A stretch of DNA of 14,120 nucleotides from Chitinophaga pinensis (GCA_945866165.1 CAMBGO010000040.1:1-14120), one strand, 5' to 3'. Numbered from the stretch's first letter, positions 1 through 7,466 are shown. Notes: generated by a model from the letters alone, not told the origin. Translations and numbers: made by a program.

Positions 1-1861
1 TTGCAGTGACCATGATATTACCTCCATAGATAAATGCATGATTAACATTTTGGCTTGCTAGCACCTGCGAATTGACATTATTATATACAATTGAATCCTG
101 CCCATTTAATTTAAATGGTGACTTGATAATTGCATTTGTAAAATTTGTATAATAGGCACTAATCTCGAGTTGAATGTTTTTTACAATAGCTTGATTCAGG
201 CCAGCCTCAAATGTTCCAGTATATTCCGGTTTTAAGTTTGTATTTGGAACTACGACTTGTTTTAAAGAGGTGCTCGATTCAAAAATTTTGCTAAGGTCGT
301 CTATGTTTGGCGCCCTGAAGCCTGCTGAAAATCCTAAATTAATTCTTGTGTCTTTAGATGGACTATGAGCAAATCCAACGTTGCCTGTAACGGAGCTGGT
401 TTTTTGCCTAACCTTCGTAACTGGGAGTAAGAAAAAAGAGTTGTCTATTATATTAGACCTTAAGTCTGTATATTGAAAACGAATTCCATCATTCAAGATC
501 CACTTTTCATTGATAAATTTATGGATATGCTGAAGATAAATGGCAGCATTGTACATTGTATTCTTGCCATCGGGGTAACGCGTGTCAAGTTTTGAGACCA
601 ACTTTGAAATTAAATTGGTTCTGTATGCTGTAGACTTCAAGTTATTTGTTTGTACGTCAATACCTGCGGTTAGTTCATCATGAATCATTTTCCTTCTTGC
701 ATCAATAGTTAACCCCCCGACGCCAATCTCTTCATTCCTTTTGTCAAATTGATCATACTTTTTATATTCCCTTGTAAACCTGCTTTCATTTATTAATTGA
801 TAGCTAATTGTGCCATTGTACTCACCAAAAAAGCCTGCTTGTTTTTTTAAGTTTAGGTTGTATGCAAAGAGACTTCTATTCTGAGGGCCATAATACCATG
901 AAGCAAACCTTAATTTTCCATTTTTAACATCCTGTAAGCGGTCATACCTTGGTATATTGGATGATGTTGAGTGTTGTATATTTATTGTATGTGCAGTTTT
1001 TTCATTCGGATTGAATAAAATCTTTTGTAATAAGTCCATTTGTGTATAGCCTGAGAATTTCTGTATACGGTCGTTGTTGTTTTTTAATATTGTATCCCCT
1101 GTGTACCCATTAAATGGATCTATATAATAAGGCCTGGTTCCAAATAGTTCAAAGCCTTTTTTATCATGACTGCCTATTTTCGTATCTCCATAGTCACTTA
1201 GCGTTATACTTGAAAGTATGCCTATTTTCTTCCAGCCAACATTGATATCTGCATGAATTGTTTTTTCATTGTTTGCTGAAGAAAATCTACTAAATGCAGA
1301 TCCCTTTATGTTAGTTTTATTTTTATCAGTTGAAAGTTGAGGTTGCCTGGTCATCATATGAATTGCACCTCCTAGCGCATCACTTCCAAACAATGTAGAA
1401 GCAGGCCCTTGAAGTACTTCAATACTTGATAACATATTTTGATCTACCGTGATAGCGTTTTGTAAGTGGCCAGATCTATAAATGGCGTTATTCATTCTGA
1501 TGCCGTCGACCACCAATAATATGCGACTGGCTTCAAAGCCCCGGATGACAGGACTGCTGCCGCCTTGTTGGCTTTTTTGTACAAATACATTTCCTGTATT
1601 AATTAATAAATCGCCAATATTTTGGGTGTTGGCATTCCGTATTTCATTTGATGAAATATTATAAATTTTTTGAACAATGTTTTTTTTCTTTTCAGCAAAT
1701 TTGCTTCCTGAAATTATTATTTCATCCAACTCTTTTAGCTGTTCTGTAGAATCTTTTTTTTCTTGTGCACTAAGCCCTTGGATGATGAATAATAACATCA
1801 ACAGCAAAGCTGTCGATAATTTATTTATGCTAACAATATTGTTTTTTATTTGATCTTTCAA
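1..1861 (-). CDS. TonB-dependent outer-membrane receptor, hemoglobin/heme-type group (C-terminus outside window)
   Basis: Outer-membrane beta-barrel receptor for energy-dependent uptake of a scarce ligand. I read one uninterrupted frame of 620 codons from 1861 to the left edge; the C-terminal barrel strands are missing. Residues 1-33 form a signal peptide: lysines, then a hydrophobic stretch (STALLLMLLFII), with cleavage probably after GLSA. A TonB-box-like segment (LDEIIISGS) lies near residues 45-53. The plug follows at about 60-170, with GGSSPVIRGFEASRILLVVD and a YRSGHLQ segment, then ASTLFGSDALGG. This wording resembles the hemoglobin/transferrin/lactoferrin receptor group, so heme or iron is the likeliest ligand, but substrate is inference. 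Barrel motifs such as FSAGFRAPNI and LKPEYTGTFEAGL occur late in the frame. Start: TTG at 1859-1861, because an in-frame stop lies at 1874-1876 and the first ATG (1796-1798) would cut the signal peptide short. It sits 92 bases downstream of gpmI on the same strand. Confidence 0.93.
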   Translation of the reverse strand, partial: MKDQIKNNIVSINKLSTALLLMLLFIIQGLSAQEKKDSTEQLKELDEIIISGSKFAEKKKNIVQKIYNISSNEIRNANTQNIGDLLINTGNVFVQKSQQGGSSPVIRGFEASRILLVVDGIRMNNAIYRSGHLQNAITVDQNMLSSIEVLQGPASTLFGSDALGGAIHMMTRQPQLSTDKNKTNIKGSAFSRFSSANNEKTIHADINVGWKKIGILSSITLSDYGDTKIGSHDKKGFELFGTRPYYIDPFNGYTGDTILKNNNDRIQKFSGYTQMDLLQKILFNPNEKTAHTINIQHSTSSNIPRYDRLQDVKNGKLRFASWYYGPQNRSLFAYNLNLKKQAGFFGEYNGTISYQLINESRFTREYKKYDQFDKRNEEIGVGGLTIDARRKMIHDELTAGIDVQTNNLKSTAYRTNLISKLVSKLDTRYPDGKNTMYNAAIYLQHIHKFINEKWILNDGIRFQYTDLRSNIIDNSFFLLPVTKVRQKTSSVTGNVGFAHSPSKDTRINLGFSAGFRAPNIDDLSKIFESSTSLKQVVVPNTNLKPEYTGTFEAGLNQAIVKNIQLEISAYYTNFTNAIIKSPFKLNGQDSIVYNNVNSQVLASQNVNHAFIYGGNIMVTA

Positions 1862-1879
1862 GTTCTTGTGCTGTTAACG

Positions 1880-1908
1880 AAAACATATCTGTTTGACAAG
1901 GCAGCCAA
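1880..1908 (-). promoter_or_regulatory. Possible promoter of the TonB-dependent receptor gene
   Basis: Read on the minus strand, TATGTTTT (1880-1887) matches seven of eight positions of the Bacteroidota -7 box TAnnTTTG. A TTG at 1906-1908 lies 18 bases upstream, close to the usual -33 spacing of 19-21. The implied transcript start is about 15 bases before the TTG start codon. Both matches are short and AT-rich DNA yields chance hits, so this is a candidate only. The gene could also be read through from gpmI, since I see no clear terminator between them. Confidence 0.3.
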
Positions 1909-1953
1909 CTATTCGAGGGAAGAAACTGCTGATATATTTTCGCTGTTTGACCA

Positions 1954-3480
1954 TTATTTAACCAATACAGTTCCCAGCATTTCATTCGGGATCGTGAGTT
2001 CCATAAAGTGAAGTATTGTAGGTGCAATATCGCCCAATTTACCATGTTGAATAGTTCCTTTCCACTTATTGTCGATAATGAACAAAGGAACTGGATTTAA
2101 AGAGTGTGCTGTATTTGGACTGCCGTCTTCATTTTTCATATAGTCTGCATTACCATGATCAGCCGTAAGAAATACAGTATAATCATTTTCTAAAGCAGTT
2201 TCAACAACTTGTTTCACGCAAGCATCAACTGTTTCAACCGCTTTTATTACTGCAGACCATACTCCGGTATGACCAACCATATCAGCATTGGCATAATTAA
2301 GACAAATGAAATCTGCAGTTTTATTTTTTATTTCTGGAAGAATCTTTTCAGTCAGTTCGAACGCACTCATTTCTGGTTGAAGGTCATAGGTAGCTACTTT
2401 TGGAGAAGCAGCCATGATTCTTGTTTCTCCCTTAAATGGGATTTCTCGTCCTCCATTGAAAAAGAATGTTACATGGGGGTATTTTTCAGTTTCAGCGATG
2501 CGGATTTGTTTCTTATCATTTTTTTCTAGCACCTCTCCTAGGGTATTGGTTAGGTTGTCGTTTCTAAATACAACATGAACATCCTCGTATGTGCTGTCAT
2601 ATTCAGTCATAGTAGTGTAGTCAAGTTGTAGCTTCTTCATACTAAACTCAGGAAAATCATGTTGTGTTAGTGCTTCAGTTATTTCACGGCATCTATCGGT
2701 TCTGAAATTGAAACAAATAACGGCATCGCCATTTTCGATCTTTGCAATCGGTTCATTCGATTCATTCTTTATAATAATTGGCTTGATAAATTCATCTGTA
2801 ATGCCATTTGCGTAGCAGTCCCTTATCGCATTAGTTGCATTGTTGGATTCATCCCCAAAACCATTTACCATCCCATCGTATGCAAGTTTAACCCTTTCCC
2901 ATCTTTTGTCGCGGTCCATTGCATAATACCTACCTGTTACAGTTGCAATTTTTCCTACGGATGAGTGAAGGTGTTTTTCCAAATCATCAATGAATGTCAA
3001 TCCACTTTTGGGATCCGTATCCCTTCCATCTGTGAATGCATGAATGAATACATTGTCAAAATTTTTATTTTTACATGTATCGATAATTGCTTTTAAGTGA
3101 CTGGTATGTGAGTGCACACCGCCGTCGCTTACCAATCCAATAAGGTGTAATTTTTTGCTATTATTTTTCGCAAAGTCGATGGCATTTAAAATTGTGGAAT
3201 TTTGCTGAAAGGAACCATCTTTAATAGCTACATTGATTCTTTGTAATTCTTGGTAAACAATTCTTCCTGCGCCTAGGTTTAAGTGACCCACTTCACTATT
3301 GCCCATCTGACCTTCAGGCAGGCCAACCAATTCACCACAGGTGGTGAGGGTTGTGTGAGGAAATTTTTCATATAATGAACTTACGAAAGGAACATGCGCG
3401 TTTTTAATTGCATCACTTGCTGGCACAGCCCCCAATCCCCATCCATCCATGATAACGAGAATACATTTTTTATTTTCCAT
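1954..3480 (-). CDS. gpmI: 2,3-bisphosphoglycerate-independent phosphoglycerate mutase
   Basis: Interconverts 3-phosphoglycerate and 2-phosphoglycerate in glycolysis and gluconeogenesis in the cytoplasm, using two Mn2+-type metal ions and a phosphoserine intermediate. The 508-residue length is normal for the family. Visible motifs in order: MDGWG (11-15, first metal aspartate), GNSEVGH (60-66, with catalytic Ser62), SDGGVHSH (119-126), DGRDTDP (152-158), DRDKRWER (190-197), NFRTDR near 258-263 and the C-terminal metal motif ADHGNAD near 441-447. All expected active-site elements are present, so the enzyme should be active. The ATG at 3480 gives the usual short N-terminus before the first beta strand (ILVIMDG). 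It is divergent from the SUI1-like gene across 164 bases. The TonB-dependent receptor follows 92 bases downstream; that neighbour gives no metabolic link. Confidence 0.97.
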   Translation of the reverse strand: MENKKCILVIMDGWGLGAVPASDAIKNAHVPFVSSLYEKFPHTTLTTCGELVGLPEGQMGNSEVGHLNLGAGRIVYQELQRINVAIKDGSFQQNSTILNAIDFAKNNSKKLHLIGLVSDGGVHSHTSHLKAIIDTCKNKNFDNVFIHAFTDGRDTDPKSGLTFIDDLEKHLHSSVGKIATVTGRYYAMDRDKRWERVKLAYDGMVNGFGDESNNATNAIRDCYANGITDEFIKPIIIKNESNEPIAKIENGDAVICFNFRTDRCREITEALTQHDFPEFSMKKLQLDYTTMTEYDSTYEDVHVVFRNDNLTNTLGEVLEKNDKKQIRIAETEKYPHVTFFFNGGREIPFKGETRIMAASPKVATYDLQPEMSAFELTEKILPEIKNKTADFICLNYANADMVGHTGVWSAVIKAVETVDACVKQVVETALENDYTVFLTADHGNADYMKNEDGSPNTAHSLNPVPLFIIDNKWKGTIQHGKLGDIAPTILHFMELTIPNEMLGTVLVK

Positions 3481-3484
3481 ACAC

Positions 3485-3492
3485 CAAAATTA
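3485..3492 (-). promoter_or_regulatory. Candidate -7 promoter box of gpmI, almost at the start codon
   Basis: On the minus strand TAATTTTG is an exact match to the TAnnTTTG -7 consensus of Bacteroidota. Its final G is only four bases from the ATG of gpmI (3478-3480), so transcription would begin at or one base before the start codon. No TTG-type -33 element is visible at 19-21 bases upstream. The match is seen in the sequence; its use as a promoter is inference. Confidence 0.4.
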
Positions 3493-3644
3493 CTTTATTT
3501 CATTTAAAGTATCAGTAGGCTAGAAGGGGATTATGCCTGAAAAAGACTTAAGATATTAATAAATTATTGAATCTTTGTGACATGGTATTGCTGTGTATTG
3601 ATTGGGTAAGGTTGAATTGATAATTAATTTAAATCAAATGCAAA

Positions 3645-3974
3645 ATGAAAAAAAGAAAAGATGATCTTCCATCCATTGTTTATAGTACTGATGCTAGCTT
3701 CAATCCTTTTACTCCCGATGAAATTGCAGTTACACTTCCTCCGGCACAACAAAGTTTGCGCATATCCCTTGAGACCAAGCACAGAGCGGGTAAAACTGTG
3801 ACCTTGATTCTGGGCTTTGTTGGTAATGAATTAGATCTTGGTGAATTGGGTAAAAAATTAAAAAATTATTGTGGAACTGGGGGTTCTGCGAAAGATGGTG
3901 AAGTTATTTTACAAGGTGACCACCGTGATAAAGTCAAGATATGGTTGCAAAAAAATAATTACAAGGTTAAATAA
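3645..3974 (+). CDS. SUI1/eIF1-family protein, YciH-like
   Basis: Small basic protein of 109 residues belonging to the SUI1 fold, the family of eukaryotic initiation factor 1 and bacterial YciH. In eukaryotes the fold monitors start-codon choice on the small ribosomal subunit; the bacterial role is less settled, so a ribosome-associated role in initiation fidelity is inference. The SUI1 domain spans about residues 37-107. The diagnostic part is CGTGGSAKDG (76-85) followed by the ILQGDHRDKV strand-helix turn (88-97). The first 35 residues are a lysine-rich, loosely conserved extension, which is usual for Bacteroidota versions. The ATG at 3645 is followed by the KKRK run. It stands alone, divergent from gpmI, and ends directly at an intrinsic terminator. 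A weak box AATCTTTG (3570-3577) matches seven of eight -7 positions. Confidence 0.92.
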   Translation: MKKRKDDLPSIVYSTDASFNPFTPDEIAVTLPPAQQSLRISLETKHRAGKTVTLILGFVGNELDLGELGKKLKNYCGTGGSAKDGEVILQGDHRDKVKIWLQKNNYKVK

Positions 3975-3975
3975 A

Positions 3976-4004
3976 AAAAGACAGGCCATGGAGGCCTGTC
4001 TTTT
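3976..4004. terminator. Bidirectional Rho-independent terminator between the SUI1-like gene and the gyrB unit
   Basis: A perfect 12-base-pair stem (AAAAGACAGGCC, 3976-3987, with GGCCTGTCTTTT, 3993-4004) closes a five-base loop (3988-3992). On the minus strand the stem runs into a seven-base U tract; on the plus strand into four U. It begins two bases after the stop of the SUI1-like gene and lies 24 bases past the stop of the 63-residue minus-strand gene. It therefore serves both converging units, and is stronger for the gyrB side. Confidence 0.9.
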
Positions 4005-4027
4005 AAATAATGTATAAACAGTAAGTT

Positions 4028-4219
4028 CTACCAATCTTGCTTGGCTTCACCCGATTTAATTGCTTCAAGTGCTTTCGCCTCTCCCAATAAAGCTGTTAAC
4101 TTATTTCCTTTGCCATCGTTTCCTTTGGCGATGTATCCACCTTTTGCAGTTCTGCTGATTACTGCATCTTTGATTGGAACATTTTTTTCTTTTGTTTTAA
4201 CATTGTAAGCTGTGAGCAT
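4028..4219 (-). CDS. Small conserved-looking protein of unknown function, 63 residues, downstream of gyrB
   Basis: I do not recognise a named family. The 63-residue product is soluble and lysine-rich, with no signal peptide, membrane segment or cysteine. It reads as a short beta-rich N-terminus (MLTAYNVKTKEKNVPIKDAV), a glycine-rich central turn (AKGGYIAKGNDGKGNK, about 25-40) and a C-terminal alanine/glutamate helix (ALLGEAKALEAIKSGEAK). Support for a real gene: ATG start, codon use like its neighbours, position 29 bases after the gyrB stop on the same strand, and an intrinsic terminator shortly downstream. The layout suggests it is the last gene of a gyrB transcript. Proteins of this look are often annotated as hypothetical in Chitinophagaceae; that is recollection, not a search result. 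Confidence 0.75.
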   Translation of the reverse strand: MLTAYNVKTKEKNVPIKDAVISRTAKGGYIAKGNDGKGNKLTALLGEAKALEAIKSGEAKQDW

Positions 4220-4248
4220 GTTGATTGTTTTTTTTGTTAGTGAAAAAA

Positions 4249-6228
4249 TCAGATATCTAGTTTTGCATACTTTGCGTGTGATTCAATGAATTCCCTTCTT
4301 GGTGCTACTTCGTCTCCCATGAGCATACTGAAAACCCTATCGGCTTCTGCTGCACTTTCAATAGTTACTCGTTTGAGGGTTCTTGAGGCAGGGTTCATTG
4401 TGGTGTCCCACAATTGGCTTGCATTCATTTCTCCTAATCCTTTGTAACGTTGCACATTTACACTGTCTTCTTTGCCACCACCCAATCGTTCAACATACCC
4501 TTTTCTTTGGGTTTCATCCCATGCGTAAAACTGTTCCTTACCTTTTTTAACGAGATACAGCGGGGGCTGGGCGATGTATACGTAACCTTGCTCAACCATT
4601 GCTTTCATATACCTGAAAAGAAAGGTTAATATCAAGGTTGCAATATGGCTTCCATCCACGTCTGCATCAGTCATGATGATCAGTTTATGATACCGTAATT
4701 TTGAAATGTCTAGTGCCTTCGGGTCTTCGGCTGTGCCGATCTTAACGCCTAGTGCAGTAAACATGTTTCGAATTTCTTCGTTATCATAAATCCTATGCTC
4801 CATTGCCTTTTCCACATTCAAGATCTTACCCCTTAGTGGGAGAATAGCTTGAAAATTTCGATCCCTTCCTTGCTTGGCTGTTCCACCTGCAGAATCACCC
4901 TCAACTAGGAATAACTCACTTTTTGTAGGGTCTCTCTCAGAGCAATCTGACAGCTTTCCAGGCAATCCGCCACCCGAAAGTACTGTTTTTCGCTGAACAA
5001 GCTCCCTTGCTTTTCTAGCAGCAGCCCTGGCTTGTGCTGCTAGGATAACTTTACTGATAATATTTTTGGCATCTCTTGGGTTTTCTTCCAGGTATGCTTC
5101 TAGAACTCTTGATACAGTTACATCAACAATTCCCATCACTTCTGAATTACCCAATTTGGTCTTTGTTTGACCCTCAAATTGTGGCTCTGGTACTTTAACT
5201 GAAATGATTGCACTGAGACCTTCCCTAAAATCATCTCCTTCTACTTCAACTTTTGACTTTTCAAACAGACCTTGTTTTTTACCATAGTTTTGGAAAACCC
5301 TTGTGATCGCTCTTCGAAACCCTGCCACATGTGTTCCACCCTCAATGGTGTTGATATTGTTTACATAAGAAAATATGTGTTCACTGTAAGAGTCATTGTA
5401 GTTGATTGCTACTTCAACTACTACATTAGATTCTTTATCGTGACCTTCCATGTAAATTACAGATGGAATCAGTGTATTTCTTTTAGCACTGGTATCAAGC
5501 ATTTCAACAAACTCAACAATTCCACCCTCGCTATAGAAAATCTTTTCATAAGCTTTTCCTTGTTCATCAATCTCCCTAAGATCATTCAATATGATTTTGA
5601 TGCGTTTATTTAAATAGGAGAGCTCTCGCAACCTTCCTTCAAGAATATCTTTGTTATATTCATGAACTGTGAAGATGCTCGTATCTGGCCAAAAGTGAAC
5701 AGTAGTACCCGTGCTATCACTCTTTCCTACTTCTCTTACTGAATATTTGGGAGCACCCTTTTCATATTCCTGCTCAAAGGTTTTTCCTTCCCTGTTTACG
5801 GAAACATGAAGTTTTATACTCAATGCATTAACACAACTTACACCGACTCCATGTAATCCACCTGAAACCTTGTAGGTATCTTTGTCAAATTTACCCCCAG
5901 CATGCAATACGGTCATTACTACCTCGAGGGCACTTCTCTTTTCTTTCAAATGTATTCCGGTTGGAATACCCCTTCCATTGTCCTGAACTGAGATTGAATT
6001 ATCTGGGTGAATGGTTACAATGATATTATTACAATACCCTGCCAAGGCCTCATCAATTGAGTTGTCAACCACTTCATACACCAAGTGATGAAGTCCCTTT
6101 ACTCCAATATCACCAATATACATTGCGGGCCTTTTTCTCACCGCTTCCAATCCTTCTAGCACTTGAATACTGTCTGCTCCGTAACCTTTTTTATCCTGAT
6201 TCAATTGTTCTTGATTCTCTGTACTCAT
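4249..6228 (-). CDS. gyrB: DNA gyrase subunit B
   Basis: ATPase subunit of DNA gyrase, which introduces negative supercoils together with GyrA. From the ATG at 6226-6228 it is 659 residues, the usual size for a GyrB lacking the roughly 165-residue insert of enterobacteria. The GHKL ATPase domain shows YEVVDNSIDEA (Glu52 general base, Asn56 Mg binding), DNGRGIP (83-89) and GGLHGVG. The TOPRIM domain shows EGDSAGG (443-449) with PLRGKILNVEKA after it, and DADVDGSH (521-528). The C-terminal GyrB tail with RYKGLGEMN is intact. Start choice: the frame stays open to a TTG at 6273, but that codon lies inside a perfect -7 promoter box (6271-6278), so the MSTENQ start is preferred. No resistance-type change is evident in the quinolone region. 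A 63-residue gene follows on the same strand. Confidence 0.97.
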   Translation of the reverse strand: MSTENQEQLNQDKKGYGADSIQVLEGLEAVRKRPAMYIGDIGVKGLHHLVYEVVDNSIDEALAGYCNNIIVTIHPDNSISVQDNGRGIPTGIHLKEKRSALEVVMTVLHAGGKFDKDTYKVSGGLHGVGVSCVNALSIKLHVSVNREGKTFEQEYEKGAPKYSVREVGKSDSTGTTVHFWPDTSIFTVHEYNKDILEGRLRELSYLNKRIKIILNDLREIDEQGKAYEKIFYSEGGIVEFVEMLDTSAKRNTLIPSVIYMEGHDKESNVVVEVAINYNDSYSEHIFSYVNNINTIEGGTHVAGFRRAITRVFQNYGKKQGLFEKSKVEVEGDDFREGLSAIISVKVPEPQFEGQTKTKLGNSEVMGIVDVTVSRVLEAYLEENPRDAKNIISKVILAAQARAAARKARELVQRKTVLSGGGLPGKLSDCSERDPTKSELFLVEGDSAGGTAKQGRDRNFQAILPLRGKILNVEKAMEHRIYDNEEIRNMFTALGVKIGTAEDPKALDISKLRYHKLIIMTDADVDGSHIATLILTFLFRYMKAMVEQGYVYIAQPPLYLVKKGKEQFYAWDETQRKGYVERLGGGKEDSVNVQRYKGLGEMNASQLWDTTMNPASRTLKRVTIESAAEADRVFSMLMGDEVAPRREFIESHAKYAKLDI

Positions 6229-6270
6229 AGGTTTCTTATATCCTCTTTTTTTACCATTAAAAATGATATA

Positions 6271-6278
6271 CAAATTTA
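6271..6278 (-). promoter_or_regulatory. Candidate -7 promoter box of gyrB
   Basis: TAAATTTG on the minus strand matches TAnnTTTG exactly. It places transcription start near 6267 and gives a leader of about 39 bases before the ATG at 6228. No convincing -33 TTG is visible at the expected distance. The box decides the gyrB start codon, because the longer reading frame would begin inside it. Confidence 0.45.
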
Positions 6279-6399
6279 CTTAAATAAGCCCGGTAAAGGC
6301 GTTTTTTTAAAGGGAAAAATGGCTTGTTTTTGAACCTTATTTCCACAAAAAACTACAGTTTTATAACTTTTCATTTCAGCCTAGAATGATTTATCGTCA

Positions 6400-6407
6400 T
6401 ACCTTTG
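6400..6407 (+). promoter_or_regulatory. Candidate -7 promoter box of the AraC-family regulator
   Basis: TACCTTTG matches TAnnTTTG exactly and ends five bases before the ATG at 6412. If used in the standard way, transcription starts at about 6411, giving a leaderless or near-leaderless message. A -33 TTG is not visible. It lies in the 183-base divergent region shared with gyrB, whose own -7 box is at 6271-6278, so the two promoters point away from each other and do not overlap. Confidence 0.4.
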
Positions 6408-6411
6408 CAAA

Positions 6412-7356
6412 ATGATGGATGTTAATAAGAATATCGATGTTGCTGAATTGAAAACATGGTCTTCGTATGCAAACCTTCCCATCGTTTTTAAGAGAGAAAA
6501 AAACATACCAGGGTCATGGTATTTTAATGTTCAAAGACATCGCCGTGATTCAACCTATAAGATTGAAGATGAGGGTTCTATGTATTATAGTTATAACTTA
6601 CAAGTGCAGAAACAGTATCTTGAACTGAGATTTTGCGTTAGTGGGCAATCCTATTGTAGTCAGCCTAACTTTAATTGCGAAGATTGTCAGCTAAATAAGA
6701 ACGCTGATTGTGTAGAGCAAACAAATACCATTGATTTACTCCAATTTAGATTTGAACCTTCACATTTAAAAAAATTGCTTCGGTCTGGCGAGAGCCATAC
6801 GGAAACGGATTCTATTTTAAACTTTAAGTACAATCATAGTTTCACGCGTTCTATTCAGATTACAGGCAGGATAAGGCATACGCTTGAAACAATTCTAAAC
6901 CACCACTATACTGATGCAGTAGAAAATATTTTTGTTAATGCACAAACCCAAATTCTGTTGTTATACTCTCTAGAGACTATGAATACCTTAATTGAGGATG
7001 AAGTGCCTGCATGTAAATTCCTTGCGCATCAAGATGAGCGAAATAAGATTATTAAGGCTAGGGAGATACTCTTAGCGCATATCGGTGATCCTATAACCAT
7101 CAAGGAGTTGAGCAGGAAAGTAGCTATCAATGAGTGCTATCTGAAAAAAGGCTTTAGGGTTATGTTCGGTACAACCGTTTTTGATTTTTATCAGGACCAG
7201 CGGATGGAGCATGCAAGATATTTACTTTATCAAAAGGGATTCTCTGTTTCAGAGGTATCAGCACAACTGGGGTATTCTTCTATTTCCCATTTTTCTACTG
7301 CGTTTAAAAAGCATACCGGAGTCAAACCTTGTGAGATTTTAGGGGCGCGTAACTAG
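6412..7356 (+). CDS. AraC-family transcriptional regulator with N-terminal cysteine cluster
   Basis: DNA-binding regulator of 314 residues. The C-terminal AraC domain (about 208-308) has two helix-turn-helix units: ITIKELSRKVAINECYLKKGF (228 onward) and SVSEVSAQLGYSSISHFSTAF (278 onward), ending in the family signature HTGVKP. The arrangement resembles PchR-like regulators of Bacteroidota. The N-terminal half is not a plain cupin: it contains five cysteines in 26 residues, Cys75, Cys82, Cys89, Cys92 and Cys100, spaced C-x6-C-x6-C-x2-C-x7-C. That spacing suggests a bound metal or a redox switch; I infer this from spacing only. The start could be ATG 6412 or the next codon, also ATG. It is divergent from gyrB and 147 bases upstream of the ECF sigma-carotenoid operon in the same direction, so it may control that operon, but nothing in the sequence proves it. 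Confidence 0.93.
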   Translation: MMDVNKNIDVAELKTWSSYANLPIVFKREKNIPGSWYFNVQRHRRDSTYKIEDEGSMYYSYNLQVQKQYLELRFCVSGQSYCSQPNFNCEDCQLNKNADCVEQTNTIDLLQFRFEPSHLKKLLRSGESHTETDSILNFKYNHSFTRSIQITGRIRHTLETILNHHYTDAVENIFVNAQTQILLLYSLETMNTLIEDEVPACKFLAHQDERNKIIKAREILLAHIGDPITIKELSRKVAINECYLKKGFRVMFGTTVFDFYQDQRMEHARYLLYQKGFSVSEVSAQLGYSSISHFSTAFKKHTGVKPCEILGARN

Positions 7357-7359
7357 AAT

Positions 7360-7381
7360 AACCCTCTTTATTAAGAGTGTT
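7360..7381 (+). terminator. Weak hairpin after the AraC gene, possible terminator
   Basis: Nine-base arms with one C-T mismatch (7360-7368 and 7373-7381) enclose a TATT loop, starting four bases after the AraC stop codon. No U tract follows, so termination strength is doubtful. If it works, it separates the AraC transcript from the sigma-crtI-crtB operon. Confidence 0.3.
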
Positions 7382-7410
7382 AAGTAATTGAAAATCAATA
7401 TTCTAAAAAG

Positions 7411-7442
7411 TTGTTTAATTTTTTACAAAAAATATTAAACAA
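7411..7442. repeat. Inverted repeat A upstream of the sigma-crt operon, candidate operator
   Basis: TTGTTTAAT (7411-7419) and ATTAAACAA (7434-7442) are perfect nine-base inverted copies separated by 14 bases of AT-rich DNA. The centre-to-centre distance is 23 bases, a little over two helical turns, so a dimer or tetramer could touch both arms on one face. The same core recurs as a second pair at 7467-7497. The arms are seen directly; an operator role is inference. Confidence 0.5.
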
Positions 7443-7466
7443 AATATCCTCCCGTTCCGATTGAAA

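Noticed and set aside
1..1861. Possible frameshift or pseudogene in the receptor, because no long complete frame is bounded inside the window
   Set aside because: I translated the frame codon by codon from 1861 to the left edge and found no stop; the frame simply continues beyond the window.
1830..2045. 71-codon minus-strand frame across the gpmI end and the gap before the receptor
   Set aside because: It overlaps gpmI in another frame, then the receptor signal peptide, and shows no family motif. The receptor start is already explained by TTG 1861.
3481..3644. Riboswitch or small RNA in the gpmI/SUI1-like divergent gap
   Set aside because: I found no stable paired structure or known aptamer pattern, only AT-rich promoter-like DNA.
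5272..5613. 113-codon plus-strand frame opposite gyrB
   Set aside because: It is the reverse of a conserved part of gyrB with no recognisable protein features.
6229..6273. GyrB extended by 15 residues to a TTG at 6273
   Set aside because: The TTG lies inside an exact -7 promoter box, the added residues do not resemble GyrB, and an ATG giving a normal GyrB N-terminus is at 6228.
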